DNA of 64,000 nucleotides from NCBI GenBank assembly GCA_963802765.1, contig CAWDJZ010000003.1:62001-126000 (forward strand). Reading direction: 5' to 3'. Below are positions 26,948 to 37,100 of this stretch, in pieces (the stretch's first letter is position 1; each line of letters opens with the position of its first letter). The position numbers and the translations under genes are program-made. The notes under the pieces are model-generated. The model worked only from the letters and a program-made list of their open reading frames with translations, made no database searches and was not told the DNA's origin. Origin of the DNA: Gaiellasilicea sp963802765. GTDB lineage: Bacteria; Actinomycetota; Thermoleophilia; Gaiellales; Gaiellaceae.

Positions 26948-27346
26948 GTGTTCAGCGTGACGGTCCGCGACCACATGATGATCGCCCACAGCCTGCGGGG
27001 CGAGACGTTCGGGCCGGCACAGGGGCTCCACGGCGCGACGTACGTCATCGACGCCACGTTCCGGCGCGGGGAACTCGACGCCGACGGCATCGTGGTCGAC
27101 ATAGGTCGAGCAGCCGAGGAGCTGCACGCGGTCGTGTCGGAGCTCAACTATCGAAACCTCGACGACGAGCCGGCCCTCGCGGGCATGAACACCACCACCG
27201 AAGCGCTCGCCCGGGTGATCGCGGATCGGCTTGCAGAGCGGGCGCAGGCCGGCGCTCTGGGCGACGCCGCTCAGGAGCTCGACGGGCTCGTCGTCACGCT
27301 GCACGAGTCGCATGTGGCCTCGGCGAGCTACGAGCGGGCGCTGTGA
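26948..27346 (+). CDS. 6-pyruvoyl-tetrahydropterin synthase-like protein
   Basis: A 132-residue PTPS/QueD-fold protein. These enzymes convert 7,8-dihydroneopterin triphosphate to 6-pyruvoyl- or 6-carboxy-tetrahydropterin using a zinc held by three His. Here H14 (AHSL) and H28 (LHGATY) are present, but the second His of the usual HGHxY is Ala30, so the zinc site is changed. D51, the T84-E85 pair and the late HES with E120 remain. GTG at 26948 follows GAGG. Its stop overlaps the glycosyltransferase start (GTGA). The fold call is good; the reaction may differ from the standard one. Confidence 0.78.
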   Translation: MFSVTVRDHMMIAHSLRGETFGPAQGLHGATYVIDATFRRGELDADGIVVDIGRAAEELHAVVSELNYRNLDDEPALAGMNTTTEALARVIADRLAERAQAGALGDAAQELDGLVVTLHESHVASASYERAL

Positions 27347-28401
27347 CCGCAGTGCACGTGATCGTCCCCGAAGGTATCGACGACCCGGCTCGGCCGAGCG
27401 GGGGCAACACCTTCGACCTCCGGGTGTCCCGCGGCCTCGCCGCCGCCGGCTGGGCGGTGCACGCATACGCCGTGCCGGGATCGTGGCCGCGGCCCGATGT
27501 GCAGTCGTACGCTGCTCTCGCCGCCGCCGTCTGCCGGATCCCCGACGGTGCCGTCGTCCTGCTCGACGGGCTGGTCGCCTCGGCTGCCCCCGAGGTGCTG
27601 GTCCCGGAGGCGGGCCGCCTGCGGCTGGTCGCGCTCGTGCACATGCCGCTGGGCCAGCGGACGACGGATGACGGCGCCAGGGAGCGGGAGGGCGCGGTGC
27701 TGTCGGCCGCGGCGGCGGTCGTCACGACGAGCGCATGGGCGCGCCGAGTCCTCCTGGAGCTCTACTCGTTGCCGGGCGACCGCGTCCACGTCGCCGAGCC
27801 AGGTGCCGATGCCGCCGACCTCGCGCCGGGGACGGCGACGGCCGGGGCGCTCCTCTCGGTCGCCGCGGTGATCCCCGGCAAGGGCCACGACGTGCTGCTC
27901 GACGCGCTCGCGATGCTGGCCGGCTTTCGTTGGCGCTGCCTGTGCGTCGGCAGCCTGGAGCGCGACCCGGCCTTCGCCGAGGGTCTGCGACGCCGGGTCC
28001 TCGACGGCGGGATGGACGGCCGAGTGCGCTTCTCGGGGCCGCAGACCAAAGCCGATCTCGCCCGCAGCTACGGCGCGGCGGATGTGCTGGTGCTCCCGTC
28101 GCGCGCGGAGACGTACGGGATGGTCGTCACCGAGGCGCTCGCGCGCGGACTGCCGGTTGTCGCCGCCGAGGTCGGCGGGGTGCCGGAGGCCCTGGGGCAC
28201 GGCGCCGACGGCACCCGGCCGGGGCTGCTGGTTCCGCCCGACGACGCGGCCGCGCTTCGCGACGCGCTCCGAGCCTGGCTCGAGGACGCCGGCCTGCGCC
28301 GCAGGTTGCGCCGGGCGGCGCGCGAACGGCGCGCGTCGCTCTCCGGCTGGTCGACGACGACGTCCGTCGTGGCCGACGTCCTCGTGGAGGCGGCGCGATG
28401 A
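27343..28401 (+). CDS. GT4-family glycosyltransferase in pterin-like operon
   Basis: A 352-residue GT-B enzyme. N-terminal part: PSGGNTFDLRVSRGLAAAGW, then LVALVHMPLG. C-terminal part: LLSVAAVIPGKGHDVLLDAL, VRFSGPQTKADLARSYGAAD and the donor-binding SRAETYGMVVTEALARGLPV. It transfers a sugar from a nucleotide donor; with a PTPS-like protein upstream, a pterin or pterin-linked lipid is a possible acceptor (inference). Start GTG overlaps the PTPS stop and its own stop overlaps the methyltransferase ATG (ATGA), so expression is coupled. Confidence 0.85.
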   Translation: MTAVHVIVPEGIDDPARPSGGNTFDLRVSRGLAAAGWAVHAYAVPGSWPRPDVQSYAALAAAVCRIPDGAVVLLDGLVASAAPEVLVPEAGRLRLVALVHMPLGQRTTDDGAREREGAVLSAAAAVVTTSAWARRVLLELYSLPGDRVHVAEPGADAADLAPGTATAGALLSVAAVIPGKGHDVLLDALAMLAGFRWRCLCVGSLERDPAFAEGLRRRVLDGGMDGRVRFSGPQTKADLARSYGAADVLVLPSRAETYGMVVTEALARGLPVVAAEVGGVPEALGHGADGTRPGLLVPPDDAAALRDALRAWLEDAGLRRRLRRAARERRASLSGWSTTTSVVADVLVEAAR

Positions 28402-29219
28402 CCGTCGAGGCGGTCCGGGTCAGCCCGGGCTGGCTGGACCTGCGCGAGGGTGCGGACGCCGCCGCCCGGTCCCGAGAGTTGGTCGGGCATCTCTGTCCCC
28501 GTCTTCCGGCAGGCGGCCCTCTGGTGATCCACGACCTCGCCTGCGGCAGTGGGGCGATGGGCCGGTGGCTCGCGCCGCTCCTGCCCGGACCGCAGCGCTG
28601 GGTCCTCCACGACCGGGACGCGGACCTGCTGGCGCTCGCCGCGGCCGACGTGCCCGGTCCGGCCGTCGACAGCGCTGCTGTCGCCGTCGAGACCCGGCTG
28701 TCCGACGTCACGCAGCTCGGCCGGGACGATCTCGCCGGCGCGACGCTCATCACCGCGTCGGCTCTGCTCGACCTGCTGACGCGGGACGAGTTGGCGGCGC
28801 TGATCCGCGCGTGCGCGGGAGCCGGGTGCCCGGTGCTGTTCACGCTCTCCGTGACCGGTCGCGTCCAGCTCGCCCCGGCGGATCAGCTCGACTATCGCGT
28901 GGGGGCCGCGTTCGACGCGCACCAGCGCCGCATGACGCCGCGCGGCCGCCTGCTCGGCCCGAATGCCGCCGAAGCCGCTGTCGCGGGGTTCCGCCGGCTG
29001 GGGGCGGAGGTCATCGCCAGGCCGAGTCCGTGGCGTCTCGGCGCCGCCGAGGCCGGCCTGGCCGTGGAGTGGCTCACCGGGTGGGTCGGTGCCGCGTGCC
29101 AGCAGAAGCCCGGGCTGGCTGCCGACGCCGACCTGTATCGACGCCGGCGTCTGAGAGAGGCGAAAGCCGGCCGACTCGCCGTCACCGTCGGCCACGCCGA
29201 CCTGTTGGTGCTGCCGTGA
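28398..29219 (+). CDS. Class I SAM-dependent methyltransferase
   Basis: A 273-residue Rossmann-fold methyltransferase: motif I as VIHDLACGSGAMGRWLA, an acidic end of strand 2 (WVLHDRDADLL), TRLSDVTQL and LITASALLDLLT for motif IV. The product and acceptor are unknown, but both ends overlap neighbouring genes (ATGA before, GTGA after), tying it to the operon. Together with the PTPS-like protein and GT4 it would decorate the same small molecule or lipid. Confidence 0.82.
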   Translation: MTVEAVRVSPGWLDLREGADAAARSRELVGHLCPRLPAGGPLVIHDLACGSGAMGRWLAPLLPGPQRWVLHDRDADLLALAAADVPGPAVDSAAVAVETRLSDVTQLGRDDLAGATLITASALLDLLTRDELAALIRACAGAGCPVLFTLSVTGRVQLAPADQLDYRVGAAFDAHQRRMTPRGRLLGPNAAEAAVAGFRRLGAEVIARPSPWRLGAAEAGLAVEWLTGWVGAACQQKPGLAADADLYRRRRLREAKAGRLAVTVGHADLLVLP

Positions 29220-30184
29220 GAACTGTCCCCTCGTGGGCACGTCTCGCGGCGGCGGCGGCCACGCTCGCCGTCGTCATCTGGCGTCTCGGCGCCGGCCCGT
29301 TCCTCGACGGTGTGCGCGCGGTCGACGGCCGTGCTCTTCTGGCGGCGGCGTCCATCGGCCTCCTCACCACCGTCTGCTGTGCATGGCGATGGACGACCGT
29401 TGCCCGCGGCCTCGGCGTCCACCTCTCGCTGCCCGCCGCCGTCGCGGCCTACTATCGGTCGACGTTCCTCAACCTCACGCTCCCCGGCGGCGTCGCCGGG
29501 GACATCCATCGCGGCGTCAGCCACGGGCGCGATGTGCACGACGTCGGCCGCGCCCTGCGGGTCGTCGCCTGGGAGCGCTCCGCCGGACAGTTCGTGCAGG
29601 CCGCGCTGACGATCGCCGTCCTCCTCGTGCTGCCGTCGCCCGTGCGCTCGTTCATGCCGCTGGTGCTGGTCGTACTGGCCGCGACGGCCATCGGCCTCGT
29701 CGTCGTTCGCCGGGCGCGAGCGGGCGGGCGATCCCGGTTGGCGCGAGTGCGGAACGCTGTGGCGGCCGACCTCCGCGCCGGGCTGCTGCACAGGAAGGCG
29801 TTGCCGGCGGTCGTACTCGCGTCGGCGGTGGTCGTCCTCGGCCATGCGGTCACGTTCCTGGTCGCCGCGCGGACGGTGGGCGTCACCGAACCACCCTCGC
29901 GGATGGTGCCGCTGGCGTTGCTCGCGATGCTGGCCATGGTGATGCCGAGCGTCGCCGGCTGGGGGCCGCGCGAGGGAGCGACCGCCTGGGCGTTCGCCGC
30001 GGCCGGCCTGGGTGCGGATCGTGGCGCCGCGACCGCGGTCGCCTACGGCGTCATGGTGCTCGTCGCCAGCCTGCCGGGTGCGCTCGTGCTCGTCGCAGGA
30101 TGGCTCCCCCGAAGGCGGGCGCAATCTGCGCCCGCGCGGCGCGTGCCAGTTGTCGTCCGGCCGAAACGAGTCGCGGATGCGTGA
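29216..30184 (+). CDS. Lysylphosphatidylglycerol synthase-type (UPF0104) membrane protein
   Basis: A 322-residue polytopic membrane protein with about eight helices and the family signature in the loop YYRSTFLNLTLPGGVAGDIH, then WERSAGQFVQ. Proteins of this fold include the flippase half of MprF and many uncharacterised members thought to move lipids across the membrane. GTG overlaps the methyltransferase stop. A flippase in this operon suggests the product is membrane- or lipid-linked and exported (inference). A late basic tail faces the cytoplasm. Confidence 0.8.
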   Translation: MRTVPSWARLAAAAATLAVVIWRLGAGPFLDGVRAVDGRALLAAASIGLLTTVCCAWRWTTVARGLGVHLSLPAAVAAYYRSTFLNLTLPGGVAGDIHRGVSHGRDVHDVGRALRVVAWERSAGQFVQAALTIAVLLVLPSPVRSFMPLVLVVLAATAIGLVVVRRARAGGRSRLARVRNAVAADLRAGLLHRKALPAVVLASAVVVLGHAVTFLVAARTVGVTEPPSRMVPLALLAMLAMVMPSVAGWGPREGATAWAFAAAGLGADRGAATAVAYGVMVLVASLPGALVLVAGWLPRRRAQSAPARRVPVVVRPKRVADA

Positions 30185-30866
30185 CCGCCCGTACACCCTC
30201 CTCTCCTGCAGCATGTCGATCGACGGCTACATCGGCAACGGCGCCTCGCGCCTGCTTCTGTCCAACGAGGCGGACTTCGACCGGGTCGACGCCGTCCGCG
30301 CCTCCTGCGACGCGATCCTGGTCGGGGCGGCGACCGTGCGGATCGACAATCCCCGCCTCCTGGTGCGCTCGCAGGCTCGTCGCGACGAGCGGGCCGCGCG
30401 GGGCCTCGCGGCGTCGCCGATGAAGGTGACGGTGACCCGGCGGGCGGAACTCGACGCGCGCGCCGACTTCTTCGCGGTCGGTGACGCCGAGAGGATCGTC
30501 TACTGCGCGAGACCGCGGGTGGCCGACGCGCGCAAGCGTCTCGGGCCTGTCGCGACGATCGTCGACGGCGGCGACACCGTGGAGATGGGCGCGCTCAGCA
30601 CCGACCTTGCTGCGCGGGGCGTCGACCGGCTGATGGTCGAGGGCGGCGCGACGGTCCACACGCAGTTCCTCACCGAGGACCTCGTCGACGAGCTGCAACT
30701 GGTCGTCGCGCCGGTGTTCGTCGGCGACTCCGAGGCTGCCAGGTTCGTGCGCGACGGCTCCTTCCCCTGGAACACGGGCCGTCGGGCGGCGCTCGTCGAC
30801 GTTCGCAAGATCGGCGACGTGGTGCTCCTGCGGTACGCCCTCTCGTCGCGGTTCCAGGACGACTGA
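30177..30866 (+). CDS. RibD C-terminal-domain (DHFR-like) reductase
   Basis: A 229-residue reductase related to the RibD C-terminal/bacterial DHFR-like family, which reduces pyrimidine or pterin precursors with NADPH. Motifs: LSCSMSIDGYIGN, AILVGAATVRIDNPRLLVRS, and VDRLMVEGGATVHTQFLTED, a classic block of this family, followed by VAPVFVGDSEAA. ATG at 30177 overlaps the flippase stop by 8 bp. No deaminase half is present. In riboflavin synthesis this step reduces a ribosyl-pyrimidine; here, next to a PTPS-like protein, a pterin substrate is as likely. Confidence 0.85.
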   Translation: MRDRPYTLLSCSMSIDGYIGNGASRLLLSNEADFDRVDAVRASCDAILVGAATVRIDNPRLLVRSQARRDERAARGLAASPMKVTVTRRAELDARADFFAVGDAERIVYCARPRVADARKRLGPVATIVDGGDTVEMGALSTDLAARGVDRLMVEGGATVHTQFLTEDLVDELQLVVAPVFVGDSEAARFVRDGSFPWNTGRRAALVDVRKIGDVVLLRYALSSRFQDD

Positions 30867-30899
30867 GCGGTCGCGCGGGGCCTGCGTCGTCGCGACGAG

Positions 30900-33240
30900 C
30901 TACCGGGTAGCGGGCCGCGAGCCGAACGCGTCGAGGAAGCGGTTCCGGAAGGCGCTCATGGGCCAGACCGGCGCCGTCGGCGCGGGGCGCATCCCGTCCA
31001 CCCAGCCCCAGCCGGCGATCCGGCCGCATCACCGCCGGGTCGTGGGCGATGACCGAGATCGGCACGTCGTGACCCGGTCGGCCGGTGACGACTCTCGAGG
31101 GCTGGTGGTCGCCCAGCACGACGAGCACGAGGTTCTTGCGGCCGTAGTGCTCGACGAACGAGAACAGGGCGCGAAGCGAGTATCGGATCGACCGCGCGTA
31201 CCCCTGCTTGACGTCGCTCAAGCCGATCTGGTCGACGGGCAGCCGGTTGAAGATCGACCCGTCGCCGACGCGGCTCCAGTCGATCAGGGGCGGGGTGCGG
31301 GTCCACGGCGCGTGGCTCGACACCAGGTCGACCTCGGCGAAAAGGGGGCGACGGTGGGGCCTCCCCAGCTCGAGCCGCTGCAGGGCGAGCAGGACGTACT
31401 GGTCGGGCATCGAGGCGTACGCGTACGTCGGGCCGCGATACCCGACGTTCCGGCGGTCGTAGATCTTGTCGAAGCGGTAGAACGATTGCCCTTCCGGCCA
31501 GGATCGGTTGTTCGCCGGCACGTCGGCGACCGTCCTCCACCCGGCACGCCCGAACGCCTTTGTGAGCGTGAGGCGATCGCTCGCGACGAGCTCGTCGTAG
31601 CGCCCCGGGCTGTCGACCCAGGCCCCCGACTGCAGTGTGGCGTGCGCCATCCAGCTTCCGCCGCCGAAGACCGAGGACGTGAGCCACCCGCTTCGGGAGG
31701 AGAAGCCGGCGTCGGCGAGCTGTCGGGTCCCTGCGTCGAGGACGGCGGCGATCCCCGGCGAGACGGAGGTTCCCTCGACCGCAAGCTTCCCGTAGCTCTC
31801 GACGAACACGAGCAGGACGTCCTTGCCGCGGAGGCCGGTCAGGAGCCGGTCGCCGGGCGTGTTGCGATAGCGGTCGTTCTGGATCGTGGCGCTGAAGCGC
31901 GCTCGATCGCGGAGGTCGGATCGCACGGCATGCACCTCGTCGACGGCCAGGTCGGCCCCGCTCGTGGACGCGATGCTCGCGCCCGAGACGAGCTCGGCGC
32001 CAAACGCCCAGCAGACCACCCAGGCGGCGGCGAGCGCCGCGACAGCCGGAAGCGAGCGCCGGCGGTGGCGGGCCGCGACCCGGAACAGGTGGAGCACCGC
32101 CAGCGTGGGGAGGACGAGCGCGGCGACGCCGAGCAGCACGGCGCCGGCGACCGCCAGGTCAGCATCCGGGCGGCCGAAGGTGTCGCGCATCGTCTCGACG
32201 CCGATGGAGGCGTAGCTCCAGTCGTCGACCGGATTGAACGGACGGTCGAAGGCGATGAAGAACCCGAGGTCGAGGAGCTTCACCAGCACCAGCAGGCCGA
32301 GTGCCGGCCCTATCACCCACGGGATGACGCGCCGGGCGCCGGTCGGCAGGGCGACGGCCAGCATGACGACGACGATCCCTTCGAGCGGGAGCCTCACGAA
32401 TGCGCCGGGCGTGAAAAGCCACGGCTGGTTCGGAGCGACCAGGGCGACCCACACCACGACGAGGGCGAGCAGTGTGAGCACGACGGCTCCGCCCGAATCG
32501 CGGTCGCGAACCGCAGCGACTCGCGGGCCGGCGGTGCGCCGGTGCCGCCACAGCCACCAGACGTCACGTCCGAACGACTCGGCAAGCAGGGCGAGCGCGA
32601 CGGCGAGAGAGGCGCGGGTCAGAGCCGGCGGCAGGACATCCGCCGCCGCGATCGTCAGCGTGATTCCCTGTGCAGCCGCGACGACCTTGCGCCAGTCGCG
32701 CTGCGGCAACGGCGCGCGCATCCAGCTGAACAGCCACCCGGCCGCGAGGAATGCGTAGCGCGCTGCGCCGATCGCGAGCACCCAGCCGCCTGCCGAGGGG
32801 GCGACCTCCACGCTGAGGGCGAGAATCAGGAAGGCATCGACCTCGCCGTCCAGCCAAGCGCCCAACGCCGACGCCGTCTTCGTGCGCCGTGCGACCCGTC
32901 CGTCGACGAAGTCGAGCGCGAGCGCAACGGACGCGAGCGCCACGAGCGCCGCGACCGCCACATCTCGCTGAAAGGAGTCCGCGGCCAGCGCCGCGACGCC
33001 TACGGCGAGTGTCGCCCGGGTGAGCGTCACCCAGCCTGCCGGCCCGAGCCTCGCTTCGGGGTTGCGCCAGAGAGCGCGTGCGAGCGCCGCGTCCAGGATC
33101 AGCGCCGACGAGACCCCGACCACCCAGCCGGCGCGCCCCAGGCCGACCGTCTGCGCAAGCGCGGCCAAGAGCAGCAGCTGCGCGCCCAACCCGGTCAACG
33201 GGCCCCGAGCCGCCCGCAACGTTTCTCCGCGCTCGAACAT
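30900..33240 (-). CDS. CDP-alcohol phosphatidyltransferase - sulfatase/LTA-synthase-like fusion (frameshifted)
   Basis: One long protein joining two enzymes. N-terminal: a CDP-alcohol phosphatidyltransferase with D110FVD113G114-AR-G127-D131-D135, exactly the DxxDGxxAR-x8-GxxxDxxxD signature. After further helices, a C-terminal extracytoplasmic sulfatase/alkaline phosphatase-like domain has LLVFVESYG, HAPWTRTPP and LVLVVLGDHQPS. Near 31023 one extra G breaks the frame. The correct end (IAGWGWVDGMRPAPTAPVWP through RNRFLDAFGSRPATR) follows in the next frame to TAG at 30900, whereas the unshifted frame runs on through antisense sequence. Start ATG at 33240. It converges on the pterin-like operon, 33 bp apart. 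Confidence 0.75.
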
Positions 33241-33287
33241 CCCTAACGAATTACCGTGGGCGGCGTGCATCAGTTTGTGGCAAGGCC

Positions 33288-34073
33288 GTGAAGCAGGACG
33301 AGCGCGGTCCGTTCGTGCAGGCGCTGCGGCGAGCCCGGGAGACAGCCTACGACCCAGGCGAGTACGTCGAGCAGGAGAGCTTCATGCGCGCGCGGGAAAT
33401 TCGGGCGCTCGCGGAACGGGCGGGCATCGGGCCCGGCGTCTCTGTGCTCGACCTGTGCTGCGGCGTCGCCGGACCGGGTCGGTTCCTCACGCGCGAGCTT
33501 GGCTGCAGCTACGTCGGAATCGACTCGAGCTCGAGCGCGGTCGGCATCGCCCGCGCGCGCGCCCGCGGCCTCCCCTGCCGCTTCGAGGTCGCGCACGTCC
33601 CGCCGCTCCCGCCCGGCACCTTCGACGTCGTGCTTCTGCTCGAGACGATGCTCGCCTTTCCCGACAAGGAGATGCTGGTGGAGGGGGTCTCTCGCGCGCT
33701 CCCCGTCGGCGGTCGGTTCGCCTTCACGCTGGAGGAGGGCCTGCCCCTCACCGAGTCGGAGCGGGCGCGCATGCCCGACGACGACACGGTCTGGCTCACC
33801 CCGCTGGACGAGATGCATAGGGTGCTCGCGCGGAACGGTCTGGTCGTTGAGTGGCAAGATGACTGGAGCCGGTCGCACCGCGCCGTGGCGGAGTCCCTGA
33901 TCGACGCGTTCGCCGCCGACGCCACGGACATCGCTTCGCGGATCGGACGCCGCGCATTGGACGAGCTGCTGGCCGCCCACCGGATGTGGAGTGAATGGCT
34001 TGCGACAGGGCGCGTTCGCAAGATCGCGCTGGTGGCGGAGCGACGAGGTTCGCACCCGCGACCTCCGGCGTGA
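33288..34073 (+). CDS. SAM-dependent methyltransferase with tRNA-derived C-terminus
   Basis: A 261-residue class I methyltransferase: motif I VLDLCCGVAGPGRFLTRELG, then YVGIDSSSSAVGIAR, the DVVLLLETMLAFPDKE region and the long C-terminal helices. GTG at 33288 follows AAGG. It is divergent from the CDP-alcohol fusion, 47 bp away. The last ten residues (RRGSHPRPPA) are coded by a stretch (34037-34077) nearly identical to the antisense of a tRNA-Asp 3' end. The natural C-terminus may therefore have been replaced by an insertion junction. Substrate unknown. Confidence 0.8.
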   Translation: MKQDERGPFVQALRRARETAYDPGEYVEQESFMRAREIRALAERAGIGPGVSVLDLCCGVAGPGRFLTRELGCSYVGIDSSSSAVGIARARARGLPCRFEVAHVPPLPPGTFDVVLLLETMLAFPDKEMLVEGVSRALPVGGRFAFTLEEGLPLTESERARMPDDDTVWLTPLDEMHRVLARNGLVVEWQDDWSRSHRAVAESLIDAFAADATDIASRIGRRALDELLAAHRMWSEWLATGRVRKIALVAERRGSHPRPPA

Positions 34074-34077
34074 CTGG
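34037..34077 (-). pseudogene. tRNA-Asp 3' fragment (second)
   Basis: The minus strand reads GTCACGCCGGAGGTCGCGGG followed by a mutated T-loop (TGCGAAC in place of TTCGAGT) and CTCGTCGCTCC. It matches the tRNA-Asp fragment at 25322-25375 with a few changes and lacks the 5' half. Located at the 3' end of the methyltransferase gene. Confidence 0.55.
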
Positions 34078-34167
34078 TCATGGAATTGCTCATCCGTATT
34101 AGATCAGGCAACGGAGGATGCCAAGCATGCAGGTGCTCAAGCCCTCTGACGGATCGGACGGTCGACC

Positions 34168-37100
34168 CTACGGAAGCGTCACGCCGGTGAGCACGACCGG
34201 CCCCAGCGTGTAGTCGAGCATCGTTGCCTGGTTCGCAGCAGGGCCGGCGATCACGTCGATCGCCTTGGGTACGAGGCCCGGGTTGAACGTGCAGTGCGGG
34301 TCGGCGCTCGCGGCTGCGCAGACGCCGAACTGGAACTGCTGCGGGGTGGGGGCGAAGCCGCGGGCCTGGTCGGGGCTGAAGCCGTCCTGGCCGGTGAGGA
34401 CGACGGTGAAGCCCCAGCCGGGGCCGGGTGTGCCGAGCGAGGCCTTCGGGACGCGGAAGGTGATGAAGCGGGAGATCGGGTTCGCCGCGATGCTCACGGT
34501 CCCGAGCGTGTTGCCGGCGGCGTCGACGTAGCGCTGGCCGAAGCCCTGTACCTGGATCAGCCGGCTCCAGGCGAAGCTCGGCGCGATGGTGAAGTTGCGC
34601 TGCGGATGGGCGGCGGCGGTCGAGGTGGACGCGGCACCCGGCACGCGCACGTACACGTCGAGGAGCTGCGCGCCGAGCGGGCTGCCGAAGGTCTCCGACA
34701 GGTCGCGCGTCTTGAGCCGGAAGATCACGTCTGCGCCCGCGTCGTAGACCTGGAACGCCTGGATGTCGAACGCGCCCGCATGGAAGTTGTCGGAGGTCGG
34801 GTAGGCGTAGTTGCCCGGGCCGTTGTCGTCGCCGTCCGGGTCACTCGCCTCGAAGATCAGCGTTCCGGGGACGAAGTCGAAGAACACGGTGCGCTTCGCG
34901 TGCGCGGTACCGCCGCTCGGGCTGACGGCGACGATGTTGAGGACGTTCGTCCCGCCGGTCACGGGGACGTCGATGCTGAAGGAGCCGCTCGGCGCGGCGG
35001 CGGAGATGATCGCCGTCGCCGAGTTGGTGTCGGTGTTCGTCGTGGCGACATAGACGGTGTTCCCGGGCGCGGTCGTGCCCGTCACGGTCACGGGCGAGGC
35101 GACGACCGACGAGATGTCGTCGGCCGGGCTCGTGACCGTCAGCGCCGTCGTCCCCTGAGAGCGGGCGACATAGCGCGCGTGCGTCGCCGCCGGCAGCACG
35201 ACGTTCCGTCCGGCGGCGAGCGTCGCGGCGAGCCGCACGAACGACGCCGCCGACCAGGTGAGCGGCGACGCCGACCCGGCCGCCCCGCCGTTGACGAAGC
35301 CGATCGAGGCGAGGGTGGGATCCGTGCCGAAAGGCGACGCCGCGAGATCCGGCAGCTCCCAGTTCTGCTCGGGGATGAGGCCGACGCCGGACGCGAAGCG
35401 GCTCATGCCGTCGAGCAGCGATGCCGCCTCTGCGGCGTTGCCCGATGCGTGTGCCTGCTCGCCACGCTCGGCCGACAGCGCCGGCCAGAGATGGCCCGTG
35501 CCCTGACCGCTGGGCGCCCACGGGCGGCCGTCGCTCGCGCGATCGCCGTACCCGTCTCCGTTGTAGCGGTGCCAGCCCGGCCCGTTCGCGGTCGTCGACT
35601 TGATCGTGGCGTCGACCACCTGCAGCGAGCGGAGGACATCCGGGTCGTCGACGTGGAGCAGGCCGAGCCGCACGAGCTCGAGGAAGCCCGCGTCGATGAC
35701 CTCGCGCTGGTCGAGCGTCGGGCCGCCGTTGCCGACGTTGTACGAGATCGCCGCGTTGGGGTCACCGGTCTTCGAGAGCCGGATGAAGTAGCGCGATGCG
35801 TGCGGTCCGGTCGTCGTCACCGTCCAGCTCTTCACCTGCCGCTGCCACGAGTCCGCGACGCCGAGCCAGATGGCGGCCGAAGCCGTGTCGCCGTTCGCGC
35901 GGGCGATCTCCGCTGCGGCGACGAGCCCGGCGATCTCGGCCGCGATCGTCGACGGCGAGAAGCCGCTCTGCTCCTCCCAGCGCTCGACGCCGAAGGCCGG
36001 GCCGCGGGCGGCGACGAAGTTGGCCGCGCGCTTGATGTGGTCGGTGTAGAGCGCAGCCCCTGTGAGGCCGAGCTGGTATGCCATCAGGATCGGGTAGGCG
36101 GTTTCGTCGAGCTGCGTCCCGAAGGAGTCGGGCGCGACTTTTCCGTTGACGAGGCTGTTGCGCGGCATCGAGCCGTCCGGTAGCTGCTGGCGCTCGAACA
36201 GGAACAGCGTCGCGGCCCGCGCCGTCTCGAGGTCGCCCGCGGCGATGAGGCCGGACCACGACTCGTACAGGTCGCGGGCGAACACCTCGCGGTAGGAGCC
36301 GAAGTACGTGTTCGCCGGATCGCCGGCGGAGACGGCCTGGCCCCACGGCGAGGCGAGGCTGGCCACGATCGCTCCTGGGAACGTCTTGTCCTCGGACGCC
36401 TTGATCACGTTGGCGCTGAGGTAGTACTCGTCCTCGAGCCGCTTCTTGTCGGTGCCCGGGATGCCGGGCAGCTTCTCCGTCCGCGGCGTCTTCAGCTGCT
36501 TGTCGTAGTCCTTCCAGCCCTTCACGTAGGCCGCTCGCGTCTCAGCGAAGTCCCCGACGAGCGAGGCCTCCGCCGTGGCGACGGCCTCCGCCACCGAGGC
36601 CCCGAAGCCGAGCGCGAGCACCGTCTTCCCGTCCACGAGCTCGACCCGCGCGGTCTGGGCGACGTTGCCGCCGATCGCCTCGGCGGTCGGGTTCGTGATC
36701 GCGTGGTCGGCGTCCAGCTGGACGAGCCCGTCGCCTGCGCCTCCGACGAAGCCGCTCGTGGCCTCGGAGAACGCGCCGTCGAGGGCGGCATGGACGGGCT
36801 GCGCGTAGTCGCGGTTCGCCGCGTTCGTCGCGGTGACCGGATCGGACGAGACGAGGACGGGATGCCCGGTCGACTGGTCGATCGTCGCCGAGTCCGCTCC
36901 GCCGTTCCCCGGCCCGCCGCCGCCGTTGCCGTTGACGGTCGCGTCGAAGCGGACGTACAGGCGGTAGCCGGGTGACGTCGGCAGGAACTTGACCGCCATC
37001 AGCACCGTGTTGCGGGCAGGGTCGGTGACGTAATCGGTCTCGATCCGATACTTGCCGCTCTTCGCCGTGGCAGTGACGGTGCAGGCCATACCGGCGGGGT

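Noticed and set aside
30670..30899. C-terminal extension of the phosphatidyltransferase-sulfatase frame
   Set aside because: It is antisense to the RibD-type gene and Arg/Pro-rich; the real end is reached in another frame at TAG 30900.
30958..33246. A 762-residue plus-strand frame
   Set aside because: Antisense to the CDP-alcohol/sulfatase fusion; rich in Arg, Glu, Asp and Gln with no domain.
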